A stretch of 34,456 bases of DNA from Gammaproteobacteria bacterium. GTDB lineage: Bacteria; Pseudomonadota; Gammaproteobacteria; Chromatiales; Chromatiaceae. The first letter of the stretch is position 1; each line of letters begins with the position of its first letter. The notes beneath the pieces were generated by a model, which had not been told where the DNA came from, did not search any database, and saw only the letters and a list, made by a program, of their open reading frames with translations. The DNA lies in NCBI GenBank assembly GCA_018812525.1, contig JAHJDE010000175.1, forward strand, positions 1 through 34,456, given 5' to 3'. A program made the position numbers and the translations under genes. Positions 26,775 through 33,548 of the stretch are shown here, piece after piece.

Positions 26775-27161
26775 TCAGCCTTGCTTGGCCTTGGAGACCA
26801 TGAATTCGATGGCGGCCTTCAACTCGGCGTCGTCGCAATCCATGCAGGTACCCTTGGGCGGCATGCCCTTGGCGGTGCCGGGGACGGCGGAAGCCATCAG
26901 CGCGTCCATGCCCTTGGCGATGCGGGGTTCCCAGGCGGCCTTGTCGCCGAACTTCGGGGAACCGGCGATACCGGCCTCGTGGCAAACCTTGCAGGTCTTG
27001 GTGTAGATTTCTTCACCGGAACGGCCAGCGGCCTGGGCCAGACCAGCGACGGCCAGCATGGCGCCGGCAACTGCAAAAAACCGCCGGGGGCGGTTTTTCG
27101 CGCAAGCCCCGAAAGGGGTGAGGTGCAGGAAGCACCGAACAAATGCGACGGTCTTCTTCAT
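26775..27161 (-). CDS. Small c-type cytochrome (cytochrome c5 family) with an insertion in the signal peptide
   Basis: This 128-residue periplasmic electron carrier has the haem-binding motif C-K-V-C-H in IYTKTCKVCHEAGIAG. The distal methionine is probably in AKGMPPKGTC, and an extra C-M-D-C pair is typical of cytochrome c5. The signal peptide is odd: MKKTVAFV is separated from VAGAMLAVAGLAQA by about 23 residues (RCFLHLTPFGACAKNRPRRF...). At DNA level this is a GC-rich two-hairpin element of 69 bases that keeps the frame. Without it the signal peptide would be of normal length. GGAG lies 9 bases before ATG 27161. It precedes gltX by 120 bases. Confidence 0.88.
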   Translation of the reverse strand: MKKTVAFVRCFLHLTPFGACAKNRPRRFFAVAGAMLAVAGLAQAAGRSGEEIYTKTCKVCHEAGIAGSPKFGDKAAWEPRIAKGMDALMASAVPGTAKGMPPKGTCMDCDDAELKAAIEFMVSKAKQG

Positions 27162-27363
27162 ATCGGAAACTCTCCAGACATAGTGGTAATGGGTTATCCG
27201 TACACAGCGGGACGGGCAAGACAAATTCGGTGCGGATTCTGTCACACGTCGTTTTGATGTGAAACCACAAATATCATTCCGGCATCTCAGGTAAATATCC
27301 GGGCTGTCTGGCATCAAAAATCTTGACCGCATCCCTCTGGGGGGATTACATTGCCGCTCCTTC

Positions 27364-27438
27364 GGGCGCGTAGCTCAGCGGGAGAGCACTGCCTTCACAC
27401 GGCAGGGGTCATAGGTTCGAACCCTATCGCGCCCACCA
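27364..27438 (+). tRNA. tRNA-Val (anticodon CAC)
   Basis: The 75-base cloverleaf has acceptor stem GGGCGCG / CGCGCCC with A73 and encoded CCA. The D-arm is TAGCTCAGCGGGAGAGCA, and the anticodon stem CTGCC / GGCAG carries the loop TTCACAC, giving anticodon CAC. The T-arm is ATAGGTTCGAACCCTAT. A tyrosine integrase gene ends 25 bases downstream, so the tRNA 3' part is the likely attachment site of the island. Confidence 0.96.
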
Positions 27439-27454
27439 TATATTTCAAGTACTT

Positions 27455-27485
27455 AGGCCGGTTTCACCCGGCCTTCTTTTTTTCC
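27455..27485 (+). terminator. Rho-independent terminator of tRNA-Val
   Basis: AGGCCGG pairs with CCGGCCT around TTTCAC and is followed by TCTTTTTTT. It ends the tRNA transcript. The last codons and stop of the integrase (QEKKKAG) are read from its opposite strand, so the two genes share this sequence. Confidence 0.88.
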
Positions 27486-28648
27486 TGTGTAGTGATTTGT
27501 GTAACAACCGCCCTCGGCACAGTCACGTTTTCCCTTGTCACCAACTCAACCGCATCGAGCATTTGCCGAATCATGGGGCCGGTGTAACGGGCGGTGACTC
27601 CGCCGCTTTCGTGGCCCAATACCCGCTTTATCAGATCCATGGATGTCCCGGTTTCTGCCAGTCGCTCAGTGAACGTGTGCCGGAGATTATGCACCCCGGC
27701 CACATACCCATCCTTCGGCAGCCCGGCTTCAGTCCAGGCGCTCCGCCAGCCGTTATTGGTGATTCGGTACATCTCGCCACCGCCCCTTGGCCCGGGGAAC
27801 ACAAGCTCGTCATCCACCACGCCTGACTGCACCTCGATTATCGACCGGGCCGCCGCGTTGGCGACCAGGTATCGATCCTCCTGCTGGCTGACCGTCTTGC
27901 AGGCGCTGCCCTTGCGGACCTCTGCTGGTATCCGCCAGACAGCGAACCGAGGCAACCCCTCGCAACGCTGCTCCCATGCCCATCGAAACCCGGTGATTTC
28001 GCCCTGCCTCGTGCCAGTCCAGAGTCCAAAAAGTACAGGGGCGATCAGGTGCTGTCGTCTTGGTTTTTCCAAGGCCGCAATCAGCCGGTCCTGTTCATTC
28101 CAGGTCAGGCGGTACGGCTGACGCCTGTCGTCCCAGTCCGGGGCGACGATCCGGGGAACGGCGGTCTTGAGCCAGGGTTCCGGCCCATCCCGCAGCACCC
28201 GGGCCGCGTGGTTGAGCACGGACACCACAACCACGTATGCCCTGGCGACCGTACCGGAAGACAAGCCATTGTCCCGGCAATCAGCCTCGAACGTCCCTAG
28301 CGCGCCCTGGTGTACGTGGGACAGTGGCAGGTGGCCTATAAACGGATCGAAGCTCTTGATGGCATAGATTGCTCGTTCCGGATTTTTGCCTCGTCGTTCC
28401 AGCGATAACACGTATTCCACGGCCGCATCCTGAAAGCTGCGCTCTGATTGGATCGGAATCGGTTTGGGGTTGCGCAATTCCTCCATGATCTCGACTATAC
28501 GGCGGTCCCTGTATGCCTCCGCCGCTGCTCTTTCTCGGCTTCCAGTCGCCTCACGAAGGAAGACGCGCTGGTCGCCGTATCGCACTTGCTTTTGGACGTA
28601 CCACCAGCCGTTACGCAGGATGAGTCCGTCCGGTTTTTTGTTCGCCAT
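27464..28648 (-). CDS. int: Tyrosine integrase
   Basis: This 394-residue phage/ICE-type integrase should recombine attP with the tRNA-Val 3' end. The catalytic set is R214 (GTRQGE), H320-x-x-R323 (HNLRHTF), H346 (LGHESG) and Y355 (TARYTG), all present. The N-terminus has an arm-binding-like beta region (ILRNGWWYVQKQVRYGDQRV), and a SAM-like core-binding domain runs over about 70-165. AAGGAGG lies 5 bases before ATG 28648. The C-terminus ends inside the tRNA terminator. It appears intact and probably active. Confidence 0.95.
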   Translation of the reverse strand: MANKKPDGLILRNGWWYVQKQVRYGDQRVFLREATGSRERAAAEAYRDRRIVEIMEELRNPKPIPIQSERSFQDAAVEYVLSLERRGKNPERAIYAIKSFDPFIGHLPLSHVHQGALGTFEADCRDNGLSSGTVARAYVVVVSVLNHAARVLRDGPEPWLKTAVPRIVAPDWDDRRQPYRLTWNEQDRLIAALEKPRRQHLIAPVLFGLWTGTRQGEITGFRWAWEQRCEGLPRFAVWRIPAEVRKGSACKTVSQQEDRYLVANAAARSIIEVQSGVVDDELVFPGPRGGGEMYRITNNGWRSAWTEAGLPKDGYVAGVHNLRHTFTERLAETGTSMDLIKRVLGHESGGVTARYTGPMIRQMLDAVELVTRENVTVPRAVVTQITTQEKKKAG

Positions 28649-28884
28649 AACGCCTCCTTGCCGGCTTCCGCCGGATGTATTCTGGGCACGGTATCGGCCC
28701 AGGCGTCAAGGTCGTGGATATCCCATCGATGACCTCGTGCGCTCCTGCCGATGTTGATGTGGTTCACGTAGGGCCGCACATTGGCATCGAAGTCGGGGAT
28801 GGACCTGCCGAGATATGCCGCTGCCTCCCCCCTGCTCAGGAAGCGGGGATTAATGACTACGAGTGAATGTGTTCTTGTTCCCAT
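28495..28884 (-). CDS. Excisionase-like helix-turn-helix protein
   Basis: The N-terminal half reads NPRFLSRGEAAAYLGRSIPD and then RSARGHRWDIHDLDAWAD, a MerR/AlpA-type winged helix typical of excisionases, placed just upstream of the integrase as usual. The frame continues 154 bases into the integrase gene in another frame, and the last 50 or so residues look meaningless (SCVTAGGTSKSKCD). Either the true gene once ended earlier and lost its stop, or the overlap is tolerated. No good ribosome site is seen before ATG 28884. Confidence 0.6.
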   Translation of the reverse strand: MGTRTHSLVVINPRFLSRGEAAAYLGRSIPDFDANVRPYVNHINIGRSARGHRWDIHDLDAWADTVPRIHPAEAGKEALWRTKNRTDSSCVTAGGTSKSKCDTATSASSFVRRLEAEKEQRRRHTGTAV

Positions 28885-28994
28885 GTTTAAATTCTTTCAT
28901 GAAAACAAGGGTATGTGTCGCTGAATAGAGGCCATTTTGGCCCGTATTAAATTTCTTTTATGGGCAAAAACATGGTAGTCTTCGGGGCCTGCAT

Positions 28995-29259
28995 GTTACT
29001 GCGTAACGCAAAGCAGCCGAGGTGCGGACAGGGATAAAAATCCGAACAAGAGGCAGGGACTCGGCCGCTACGCAGTAACGTGCCGCATGTTACGTGGTAA
29101 CTCATAATGTGTTACGCAGTCTATGCGCATCTTATTGGAATATATGGATATTAATGAGGTATGGATTTCATGCTGGCGACCTCCGAGGGGTTTTTTGGCG
29201 TTTTCCAATAAACTCACAGTTGCAGTTACTGCGTAACCTGATATATATTACGCGGTAAT
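28995..29259. promoter_or_regulatory. Array of six palindromic GTTAC-GTAAC sites, partly with 22-bp phasing
   Basis: Sites are GTTACTGCGTAAC (28995), GCTACGCAGTAAC (29067), GTTACGTGGTAAC (29089), GTTACGCAGTCTA (29111, half degenerate), GTTACTGCGTAAC (29225) and ATTACGCGGTAAT (29247). Starts at 29067, 29089 and 29111, and at 29225 and 29247, are exactly 22 bp apart (two helical turns). A pair TTATTGGAA / TTCCAATAA (29132, 29203) lies between the groups. The stretch 28885-29283 has no gene and separates the divergent xis/int and regulator transcripts. It is likely an operator set for the 29284 ribbon-helix-helix protein, or iterons of a replication or transfer origin. Confidence 0.8.
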
Positions 29260-29283
29260 TAATAAGCAGTCAGGAGCCGACCA

Positions 29284-29661
29284 ATGAGCACCACCAATGC
29301 GGAAAGACAGAAAAAATATCGGGAGGGCCGCGCGCACAGCGGAAGGGAACGGCGGCTCAACACCTGGATCAGCAGTGCGGCCAGCCAGGCGCTAACCCGT
29401 ATCGCCCAACATTACGGCATGCCAAAGCGGGAGATCCTGGAGGGGCTAATCCTGGGGTGCGACGATAGACTCATTGAGTTCGTCCGCAGTATCGATGGCG
29501 GCGGCGACGATTACGAGCTGGACAAATACCTCTGTCCAACCCGAGGCGGCGCAAATCCGCCTCGGATACGGGTGCCGAAGGAGCGGCCGGAGTCACCGGC
29601 TTTCGAGCGGGCTTTCCGACTCCATCTGTTGCGTAAGCAGGTCCACTTACACAATGACTGA
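29284..29661 (+). CDS. Ribbon-helix-helix regulator (CopG-like)
   Basis: This 125-residue protein has a basic N-terminus (ERQKKYREGRAHSGRERR), then a ribbon strand RRLNTWISS and helices ASQALTRIAQHYGMPKREIL, the form of plasmid RHH regulators. The C-terminal half (VRSIDGGGDDYELDKYLC and a basic tail) is not recognised. AGGAG lies 8 bases before the ATG. It sits directly behind the six palindromic sites, so it probably binds them and controls itself and the divergent xis/int genes (inference). Confidence 0.65.
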   Translation: MSTTNAERQKKYREGRAHSGRERRLNTWISSAASQALTRIAQHYGMPKREILEGLILGCDDRLIEFVRSIDGGGDDYELDKYLCPTRGGANPPRIRVPKERPESPAFERAFRLHLLRKQVHLHND

Positions 29662-29758
29662 CAATGAATCGGGATCTATTGGCGCGGACGCGGATTGAGC
29701 TGGAAGATTTTGCCTCGAAATATGGCAACTGGGTCAAAAATGTCCGAATATGCGGGAT

Positions 29759-29974
29759 ATGAAAGGTAGCGAGTTCATCAAACGCATTCAGAAAATCGCC
29801 AGGGAGCGCCACCTGCTCTGCTCCTGGCATCCCGATAGAGGAAAGGGATCGCACGGCGTTTTGAAACTGGGCGCCAACAGGACCATTGTCAGAAACCCCA
29901 AGGATGAACTCAAAACCGGAACCTACCATGCCATGCTCAAACAATTGGGCTTGAGCGAACAAGACCTGTTCTAG
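29759..29974 (+). CDS. hicA: HicA toxin (mRNA interferase)
   Basis: This 71-residue toxin begins MKGSEFIKRIQKIARERHLL and has the double-strand-RNA-binding-like fold. The active histidine is in GKGSHGVLKLG and a second family mark is the NPKDELKTGTYHAMLKQLG end. HicA cuts mRNA without the ribosome. In-frame ATG 29750 is possible, but the family usually starts at MKxSE. It lies 8 bases before hicB, in the usual toxin-first order. It appears intact. Confidence 0.92.
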   Translation: MKGSEFIKRIQKIARERHLLCSWHPDRGKGSHGVLKLGANRTIVRNPKDELKTGTYHAMLKQLGLSEQDLF

Positions 29975-29982
29975 GAGTCATC

Positions 29983-30414
29983 ATGCAGCGCCACTTTGCC
30001 TATCCCGTCGCCCTCACTGCCGATGAGGTGGATGGGGGATTCGTTGCCAATTGTCGTGACATACCCGAGGCCATCACCCAAGGCGATAGCCTGGAAGAAG
30101 TGCTGGAGGCTGCTGAGGGCGCATTGGAAGCCGCTGTCGAAATGCGCATGGAAGATGGCCTGGATATCCCCTTGCCCAGCGAGATCCGAGAGGGTGAGCA
30201 CCCGGTTTCCTTACCGGTTGGAAGCTCGATGAAGGCAGCAGTTTACTTGGCGATGAGAGAACAAGGGCTTAGCAAGAGCGAGCTTGCCCGACGCCTGGAT
30301 CTGGACGAAAAAGAGGCCCGCCGCATCTTGGATCCCAGGCACGCCACCAAGGTTCCCACCCTCGAACGTGTCCTGTGCGCCTTGGGAAAGCGAGTGGAGG
30401 TTGTGGTGTATTGA
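29983..30414 (+). CDS. hicB: HicB antitoxin
   Basis: This 143-residue antitoxin has an N-terminal degenerate RNase H-like domain (YPVALTADEVDGGFVANCRD...EAITQGDSLEEVLEAAEGAL) that blocks HicA. Its C-terminal helix-turn-helix (MREQGLSKSELARRLDLDEK) binds the operon promoter. AGGAG lies just upstream. The HTH type (rather than RHH) C-terminus is one of the two known HicB classes. Confidence 0.93.
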   Translation: MQRHFAYPVALTADEVDGGFVANCRDIPEAITQGDSLEEVLEAAEGALEAAVEMRMEDGLDIPLPSEIREGEHPVSLPVGSSMKAAVYLAMREQGLSKSELARRLDLDEKEARRILDPRHATKVPTLERVLCALGKRVEVVVY

Positions 30415-30456
30415 CGATTATCTCCCCCAGCCCGTGACGGCAGGGGTCGTGGCAAG

Positions 30457-30495
30457 CGGGTCGGGACCGCGAGGGGTCTCCTCTCCCTTTTTTTG
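30457..30495 (+). terminator. Weak terminator behind hicB
   Basis: GACC and GGTC can pair in GGGACCGCGAGGGGTCTCC, followed by a run of eight T bases near 30487-30494. The stem is short. It lies about 45 bases behind the hicB stop. Confidence 0.35.
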
Positions 30496-30505
30496 TGCAT
30501 CAGAT

Positions 30506-30688
30506 CTACCCTACCAGGCGTGTGCCCGGTGCCAACTCGCGGAATAGTGCGGAATAGTGGCGCCACGTTTCCAGCTCACACTCTCTGGCCTCCCAGCGCC
30601 AGCCGGCCAGCTCTCCCGCCTCCACAACACCTTCGCCGGTCACGTAGACGCTGACTGTTCCTGCGCACCAGCCTATGGGACTGCCGCT
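30506..30688 (-). CDS. Short protein-like frame, unknown
   Basis: The - frame ending at TAG 30506 reads GWCAGTVSVYVTGEGVVEAG and then WRWEARECELETWRHYSALF. The residue make-up is protein-like, with alternating hydrophobic and charged residues. The only usual start is GTG 30643 (45 codons); further up the frame meets TAG 30689 directly behind an ATG. It is the last open frame of the - strand run of small island genes. No family is recognised, and it may be a truncated relic. The tandem 10-mer GCGGAATAGT (30539 and 30549) lies inside it. Confidence 0.3.
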   Translation of the reverse strand, partial: SGSPIGWCAGTVSVYVTGEGVVEAGELAGWRWEARECELETWRHYSALFRELAPGTRLVG

Positions 30689-30743
30689 CTACATATTTTC
30701 GGCTCATGTTTCGATCTCTCTCTGCGTTTTTCTTTCGATGGTG

Positions 30744-31280
30744 TCAGATTTTAGTCAAGCTCTTCACCGAGGACTCTCTCCAGCCACCACAGCCCACCTT
30801 GGCCGTGGGCCAGTGCTCATCGTTCAATCGCCGAGCGATAGCCGAGGGGCCGAGTCCCTGGCCTGTCAGGTAACGGTTGTAGCTGGTGGACCGCTCCCGG
30901 TCATAGGCTGCGGAAGGGGCGAAGGATTCCGTTTCCGGCGCGGATTTCAATGCTTCCGTCTCCGGGTTAGGCTCGGGCTATGAAAGGAGGCGCCTTCGGG
31001 ACGGGGCTGGGGCTGCCTCCAGGGCACTGATGCGCTGCTCCTGTTCCCATCCCAGCGTCTCCAGAGCGGCCAGACGGTTCAATATGTCTGTAACGGTGTC
31101 TGGATAACCGCCAAGATTCGGCCGCCAGCCAGCTTCAAGGGCGTCCAGGCCGATAAGCAGGATCTCCGTCATGGTGGACGGCAGATCCGGCAGCGCGGCC
31201 AGGGTCTGAATCCTGACCTTGGTCCCCTCGGGGAATTTCAGACTGATAGTTTCCGGCTTGGTGCGGTTGATGGGGCTCAT
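30744..31280 (-). pseudogene. Island gene split by an in-frame UAG (RHH-like N-part, HTH-like C-part)
   Basis: ATG 31280, behind AAGGAG, gives 100 residues: a ribbon-helix-helix-like start (ETISLKFPEGTKVRIQTLAA), the helix PSTMTEILLIGLDALEAG, and the coiled coil ILNRLAALETLGWEQEQRIS. TAG 30978-30980 stops it. In the same frame, without any shift, a further 78 codons follow: YDRERSTSYNRYLTGQGLGP and then SAIARRLNDEHWPTAKVGCG, a helix-turn-helix of the type found in resolvase-like proteins. A TTG at 30950 could start the second part. The simplest reading is one nonsense mutation in a gene of about 179 residues; readthrough by a suppressor tRNA is the alternative. Confidence 0.6.
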
Positions 31281-31329
31281 GCCACCTGCTCCTTCTAATG
31301 CTGACTGTGTCTTTATCTGAATCTTGATT

Positions 31330-31527
31330 TCAATGCCCAAGGCACGGGCTTGAGAGCCGACAGGCCGGTTCCCCTCCAGCTTCTGATTGTTGATTATCCG
31401 GAGTCGGGGCAGGAGAGGCGGTGGTAAGCAGGACAGCCTTTGCTGCCTTGTCCACCTGTGCTCCGGCTACAGCCTGAGCTGCGGCTGTAACCATCTTTCC
31501 AAGACCACGGTCGTAACTGGATGCCAT
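31330..31527 (-). CDS. Small island protein, unknown
   Basis: 65 codons from ATG 31527 encode MASSYDRGLGKMVTAAAQAV and then GAQVDKAAKAVLLTTA with a proline and serine tail. It starts 5 bases after the stop of the upstream gene and ends about 50 bases before the start of the next, so it fits as the middle gene of a - strand operon. The upstream GCGCGCTAAG is a poor ribosome site, so translation may be coupled. Family unknown. Confidence 0.45.
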   Translation of the reverse strand: MASSYDRGLGKMVTAAAQAVAGAQVDKAAKAVLLTTASPAPTPDNQQSEAGGEPACRLSSPCLGH

Positions 31528-31532
31528 GTGAC

Positions 31533-31868
31533 TTAGCGCGCCACCCTGCTTACGACATAGAGGCTCGTCTCTCCGCTACCCCATCGCCATGGCCGTCTCT
31601 CGTATTCGTCCCAGCACCCATCGACGACAATGATTACCGCGCCAGCGGGCAGCAGGTACTCGGCCCCAGGGATGAGGAATTCGCCCAGTAGGGCAAACCC
31701 TCCTCGTTTCGAACTATCAACCCCCTTTACCCATTTGCGCCAACTCTTGACGTTTGGGTATTTCAATCCCCGGTATACCTCGCCGTCGTAGGCATAGTAA
31801 GGGTCCGATTCAGGGATACGCACCTTTGTTGCTGTGGTGATGTCGTTAGCAGTGCTCATGCTCTTCAT
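31533..31868 (-). CDS. Island protein of 111 residues, unknown
   Basis: ATG 31868 (or ATG 31859, MSTAND) gives DPYYAYDGEVYRGLKYPNVK, SWRKWVKGVDSSKRGGFALL and LPAGAVIIVVDGCWDEYERR. It is a soluble, aromatic-rich protein without signal peptide or membrane part. It is the first gene of the - strand run 31868 -> 30744, and the next frame follows after 5 bases. The residue pattern is clearly that of a real protein, but I do not recognise the family. Confidence 0.6.
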   Translation of the reverse strand: MKSMSTANDITTATKVRIPESDPYYAYDGEVYRGLKYPNVKSWRKWVKGVDSSKRGGFALLGEFLIPGAEYLLPAGAVIIVVDGCWDEYERRPWRWGSGETSLYVVSRVAR

Positions 31869-31994
31869 GTTCTGTTACCTCTGTTGCTTCTGTTACCGGC
31901 TCGCTCCCGATGGGTTTTGCCGGGGGATCGTTACTCGACAGCTCCCAAGACGGCTGACAAACCCAGCCTACTGCCTTTTTCTGGAATGCAAGCC

Positions 31995-32025
31995 CCGAAT
32001 AACCGCCTTTAACGGGGCTATTCGG
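31995..32025. terminator. Hairpin behind the pilin relic
   Basis: CCGAATA (31995-32001) pairs with TATTCGG (32019-32025). An alternative pairing of AGCCCCG (31991) with CGGGGCT (32013) excludes the first. It lies 6 bases after the stop of the - strand pilin relic and is followed on that strand by the 31868 gene. The stretch 31869-32030 holds no convincing gene. Confidence 0.4.
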
Positions 32026-32030
32026 ACTTT

Positions 32031-32256
32031 TTAGGCATAGCTCCCGCCGCCGACGAAAATCCTGACCCAATTTCCGGCCATGAGAGCGAAAGAAAACCCC
32101 AGGGCGATACGGAGCACATGCCCCAAGATGCCGTGGGTCTCGCCGAAGGCGATCAACAAGCCCGCCACCACGAACGCAATGGATGCGATGAACTCGGTCA
32201 GGGCAGGAGGGAAGAAGGTTTCAGTTTCACGAGATTTATCCAGTGCGGGTTGTCAT
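32031..32256 (-). pseudogene. TrbC/VirB2-like conjugative pilin relic
   Basis: The frame ending at TAA 32031 reads PALTEFIASIAFVVAGLLIA and then GHVLRIALGFSFALMAGNWV. These are two hydrophobic helices joined by a short FGETHG turn, the form of VirB2/TrbC T4SS pilins. No start exists in this frame. ATG 32256 starts MTTRTG in a frame one base off and then meets TAA, so a single-base loss would explain the break, or the gene is truncated by the arrival of mqsRA. It suggests the island once had conjugation genes. The assignment rests on topology and composition rather than on fixed residues. Confidence 0.5.
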
Positions 32257-32500
32257 CCTACAAAGCGACCGACGAAAGCCCGGAAAGACCGATAACCAAC
32301 TTGCTAAGGACACCGGAATCGGCTACATCTAAACCCATGGAGAAAAGAACCCCTCACTGCAAGCTGTCCGTGGCCAAGGCATTGGTCGAGGCGGGTAAGG
32401 TTCGAATGACCAACCGGGCAGTTGAGGATGCTGATCTGCTTGGATTTGACCGGGCGGGCATGATTCGTGTGGTGCTCGCACTGACGACGAGCGACTTCTA

Positions 32501-32508
32501 TAAAAGTA
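32501..32508. repeat. Target site duplication, left copy (TAAAAGTA)
   Basis: The 8-mer TAAAAGTA directly before the MITE is repeated exactly at 32650-32657 directly behind it. An 8-bp duplication narrows the transposase families that could have moved the element. Confidence 0.9.
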
Positions 32509-32649
32509 CCTGATTAGCAAGCTACTTCAGCTAGGCGTAGTTCTGTGGGGCATTTGGGCCTGAATAGGCGACAAAACGCACATTCACAGGCCCCCAGCAA
32601 CGCAAAAAGCCCTCTTTTCGATGCTAGCTGAAGTAGCTTGCTAATCAGG
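32509..32649. mobile_element. 141-bp MITE with perfect 26-bp terminal inverted repeats
   Basis: The ends 32509-32534 (CCTGATTAGCAAGCTACTTC...) and 32624-32649 are exact reverse complements over 26 bp. The 89-bp centre (GGGGCATTTGGGCCTGAATA...) has no coding frame. The element is flanked by the 8-bp duplication TAAAAGTA (32501-32508 and 32650-32657). It has no transposase of its own and must have been moved in trans. Perfect ends and duplication point to a recent insertion. Confidence 0.93.
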
Positions 32650-32778
32650 TAAAAGTATGACCACTCTTGCCGATCATCGGATTTCGCAGGATGTGTACCG
32701 CCCCAAAACCCCGGCGGGGGATATCTATCTGAAACTCACGGTCACCGATGACGTGCTCATCCTGTCCTTCAAGGAGCT

Positions 32779-33186
32779 ATGAACATGAAATGCCCATGCT
32801 GCGGGGCGGCCGAGCTGATCCATGACACCCGTGACGTGCCTTTCACCTACAAGGGGGAAACCACGATCATCCCTTCCGTGACGGGTGATTTCTGTCCTGC
32901 CTGTGCCGAAGTGATTCTGGAGATGGATGAAGCGGATCGCTATGGCATGGCCATAGCGGCGTTTCGAAAGGAGGTGAACGCCTCAATCGTCGATCCCGGC
33001 TTCATTGCCGGCGTTCGAAAAAAACTCGCCCTGGATCAGAAGGAGGCCGCCGAGATCTTCGGCGGCGGCGTCAATGCCTTCTCCCGCTACGAAACCGGCA
33101 AGATCAAGCCCTCGCTGGCGCTGGTAAAGCTGCTCAAGGTGCTGGATCGCCATCCGGATCTGCTGAATGAGATCAGGGGCCTCTGA
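32779..33186 (+). CDS. mqsA: MqsA antitoxin
   Basis: This 135-residue antitoxin and repressor has an N-terminal zinc domain with ligands C5, C8, C39 and C42 (MKCPCC and DFCPAC), which binds MqsR. Its C-terminal helix-turn-helix reads GVRKKLALDQKEAAEIFGGG and VNAFSRYETGKIKPSLALVK, near the E. coli MqsA sequence. The ATG overlaps the mqsR stop by 4 bases (ATGA); an alternative start is ATG 32785. It is intact although its toxin is broken. Confidence 0.95.
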   Translation: MNMKCPCCGAAELIHDTRDVPFTYKGETTIIPSVTGDFCPACAEVILEMDEADRYGMAIAAFRKEVNASIVDPGFIAGVRKKLALDQKEAAEIFGGGVNAFSRYETGKIKPSLALVKLLKVLDRHPDLLNEIRGL

Positions 33187-33263
33187 TCAGAAGCGGTTGA
33201 TTCTGCGTAACTTCGGGAATCTGAGAAGTTGCCAGGCTAAGCCAGGAATCCCCGGCCTTCCGC

Positions 33264-33548
33264 TTATTCCCCTTCCGTGGAGAGGATGAACCCATTGTCC
33301 CTGAGCTGCGCCATCTCCGCCTCTGGCCGGTGGATGCAGATCTCTACCTGTGCCAGCAGGTCCCGGAAGCGCCGGACGGCGGCTTCTGCTCCCATGGCAT
33401 CTGCCCTGGCCTCCAAGTCCTGGAGGTCATCCCTGGCCTCTATCCAGTCCTCCCGGTTCCCGCCCTGATCACAAGCGCGGCGGAGGATTTGCAGGGCATC
33501 CCACAGGAATTGCTCAATGATCTCGATGGGGTTGGGGCTGGTCTTCAT
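33264..33548 (-). CDS. Island protein of 94 residues, unknown
   Basis: ATG 33548 starts MKTSPNPIEIIEQFLWDALQ, then ILRRACDQGGNREDWIEARD and DLQDLEARADAMGAEAAVRR. It is predicted all-helical, probably a short coiled coil, with no membrane part. Its ATG overlaps the stop of the upstream gene by 4 bases (ATGA), so the two are a translationally coupled pair. It runs convergent to mqsA with 77 bases between. Family unknown. Confidence 0.6.
   Translation of the reverse strand: MKTSPNPIEIIEQFLWDALQILRRACDQGGNREDWIEARDDLQDLEARADAMGAEAAVRRFRDLLAQVEICIHRPEAEMAQLRDNGFILSTEGE

Larger units (their letters stand above)
32337..32782 (+). pseudogene. mqsR: MqsR toxin gene split by a MITE
   Basis: ATG 32337 starts MEKRTPHCKLSVAKALVEAG, then LGFDRAGMIRVVLALTTSDF and YKS, and stops at TGA 32511 inside the insert. 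After the insert the frame resumes: YKSMTTLADHRISQDVYRPK, TPAGDIYLKLTVTDDVLILS, FKEL, TGA 32780-32782. Removing the insert plus one copy of the 8-bp duplication gives a perfect 98-codon gene, the same length as E. coli MqsR, a GCU-cutting RelE-like mRNA interferase. The C-terminal part has its own ATG (32657) and could be made as a 41-residue stub. The toxin is expected to be inactive. Confidence 0.92.

Noticed and set aside
28995-29259. CRISPR array
   Set aside because: The repeats are only 13 bp, palindromic, and unevenly spaced overall; no cas genes are near.
30978-30980. UAG as a pyrrolysine codon
   Set aside because: No pyl genes are visible and the organism type makes it unlikely; a nonsense mutation is simpler.
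31846-32070. 74-codon - strand frame ending in TEVTEHEEHEHC
   Set aside because: It starts with TTG inside the pilin relic, overlaps the next gene, and is partly low-complexity; not enough support for a gene.
32118-32336. N-terminal extension of MqsR in the same frame
   Set aside because: The family starts at MEKRTPHC; the upstream part is antisense to the pilin relic.
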